Shown one piece after another: positions 63,080-64,000 of a stretch of DNA of 64,000 nucleotides (positions within the stretch are counted from its first letter, which is position 1; each line of letters begins with the position of its first letter). The translations under genes were made by a program, and so were the position numbers. Origin of the DNA: Dipteris shenzhenensis (taxonomy: Eukaryota; Polypodiophyta; Polypodiopsida; Gleicheniales); assembly GCA_047967505.1 (NCBI GenBank), contig CM106539.1; one strand, written 5' to 3'. The notes below the pieces were generated by a model that was given only the letters and a program-made list of their open reading frames with translations, made no database searches and had not been told where the DNA came from.

Positions 63080-63350
63080 TGTTGAAGAAGGGAAAGGGGA
63101 GCATGAAGCTGAACACAAAACAAGAGAATGCATATTGAATGAAGAAGGGTGAGGTCCATATGTAGGCACCTCTACATGAGCCACCAAGCTCCACAATCAT
63201 CTCCTCAATCAGCTCCTAGAATCTCTCAATCAGCCTATGTGGCATCTACCACCACCTAACAGTGCTTATGGGCATCTAGCTATGCCTCTAGCACACACAA
63301 ACATAGAACCCAAGGTGTGCCTAGGGCATACACCTTGAGATATCCCTACA
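63080..63350 (-). repeat. 5' LTR of the older gag-only element
   Basis: 271 bp, followed by the duplication GGGAG at 63351-63355. Confidence 0.92.
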
Positions 63351-63355
63351 GGGAG

Positions 63356-63706
63356 TAGAGTGGGAGGTCAGAATTCTAGGAAAGATTGGGGAATCGGCTG
63401 GGCCATTCTAGGAAGGATACTAGATGAGAAATGGTCCTTCTTCAGGTCGGTGATTTGGGGAGGACTATTGTGGTTGAGGTTTGGACTGTTTGGTTTGGTC
63501 TCGCTTTGTCGATGGCATTGTAGGCCTTTTCCCCATATTAGTGGTATGTCTTCACCTTGGCATTTCACATGAATTAGGTCCCAATATGACAGTGTCAATA
63601 TAGTGCCATGTGGTAAGAGTGCCATGTGCTAAGAATGCCATGTGTCAATAGTGCATGTTTCTTTTGTGAGTGGTTGACGCATTTTACTCTTTTTGTGTGA
63701 TGAGGG
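63356..63706. other. Unassigned sequence
   Basis: About 350 bp between the copia element and the partial LTR. It includes repeats of the type GTGCCATGTG (63600-63650). No gene recognised. Confidence 0.45.
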
Positions 63707-64000
63707 TATTGTCTCTGTGCCAACGTGGACTTAGGTAGCATAGAATGTGTGTGTAGAGTAGCAGTGGCAAAGCTCCACTTGTACTTGCATAAGGCTAGGA
63801 ATTAATCTCTCTTAGGAATCCTCAACATGCAAGTCCTACATTGGATTCCTACATGCAAGTCTACATGCAATATGCAACTCCTACATGCAACATGCAGCTC
63901 CTACATACAACTTGCAACTCCTACATGTAACTTCTATATGCAAGTTCTACATGTAGAGAGAGAATGTCTTACAATTCCTACATGCAGAGAGAGAAGCTCT
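63707..64000 (+). repeat. Partial LTR related to the 15 kb gypsy element, cut by window end
   Basis: TATTGTCTCTGTGCCAACGT corresponds to the gypsy LTR start TGTTGACTCTGTGCCAACAT. The end of the window (CTACATGTAGAGAGAGAATG, then CATGCAGAGAGAGAAGCTCT) matches 28323-28420. In between, the tandem part is built from TACATGCAACTCC-type units instead of ACAACTTTGTG. It is a related but distinct LTR in plus orientation. Confidence 0.7.

Larger units (their letters stand above)
60731..63350 (-). mobile_element. Gag-only, non-autonomous Ty1/copia element, older relative
   Basis: LTRs of 271 bp (60731-61001 and 63080-63350, TGTTGAAG...CCCTACA) are flanked by GGGAG and differ at about 12 positions by eye. 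The minus strand has the Met-tRNA primer site (63079-63068) and the same purine tract as the 54-56 kb element. The interior encodes gag only. The two elements share leader, 3' untranslated region and parts of the LTR, so they are one family. Confidence 0.93.

Noticed and set aside
3836-64000. tRNA, rRNA or snRNA genes
   Set aside because: No sequence with the conserved tRNA A and B boxes in the right spacing, or recognisable rRNA, was seen. The tRNA-like matches are primer-binding sites.

Overview
This window looks like intergenic DNA from a large plant genome. I see no intact host gene, rRNA, tRNA or CRISPR array. Almost every coding signal is a plant retrotransposon: Ty1/copia, Ty3/gypsy or LINE. 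Two plant-style primer-binding sites recur, one matching initiator Met tRNA and one close to tRNA-Asp. The repeat density, the 15 kb gypsy element and the many old, decayed copies would fit a gymnosperm, but that is inference and the sequence does not prove it.

Left part (1-20 kb). A decayed copia element runs off the left edge and ends in a 244 bp 3' LTR (1-3835). It is followed by the 5' half of a LINE on the minus strand (about 4.5-6.7 kb). From 8.1 to 12.9 kb two diverged, pyrimidine-rich units each end in the same polypurine-tract/LTR-start junction, about 3.16 kb apart. A decayed protein-kinase pseudogene (14.9-16.3 kb, minus) precedes the 3' half of another LINE (16.6-19.3 kb, minus). 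An unidentified coding relic with two stops lies at 20.1-20.7 kb.

Middle (21.2-43.5 kb). A young, nearly intact copia element (21160-27062, minus) has 171/173 bp LTRs, a CATGT target duplication and one nonsense codon in its gag-pol frame. Next is a 15.4 kb gypsy element (28096-43489, plus) with 1.15/1.19 kb LTRs and an AACAT target duplication. It has a 2.7 kb leader with extreme base composition, a gag with four zinc knuckles, broken protease/RT/integrase, and a long extra open frame (ORF3) of about 1,235 codons downstream of pol. This gypsy element landed inside an older tandem-repeat block, which now flanks it on both sides.

Right part (43.5-64 kb). An old minus-strand gypsy relic (about 45.2-58 kb) contains recognisable gag knuckles, RT, RNase H, integrase and a further decayed coding region downstream of pol. 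It is interrupted by a very young 2.2 kb gag-only copia derivative (54166-56380; the LTRs differ at 1 of 289 positions). At 58.2-60.4 kb (minus) lies a second, decayed homologue of ORF3. A related 2.6 kb gag-only copia derivative (60731-63350) follows. The window ends inside an LTR related to that of the 15 kb gypsy element.

The points most worth following are the conserved ORF3, the gag-only copia family with a shortened gag, and the stop-codon pattern of the relics. In one relic frame all stops are TAG or TGA and none is TAA, as expected if methylated CG and CHG cytosines decay.
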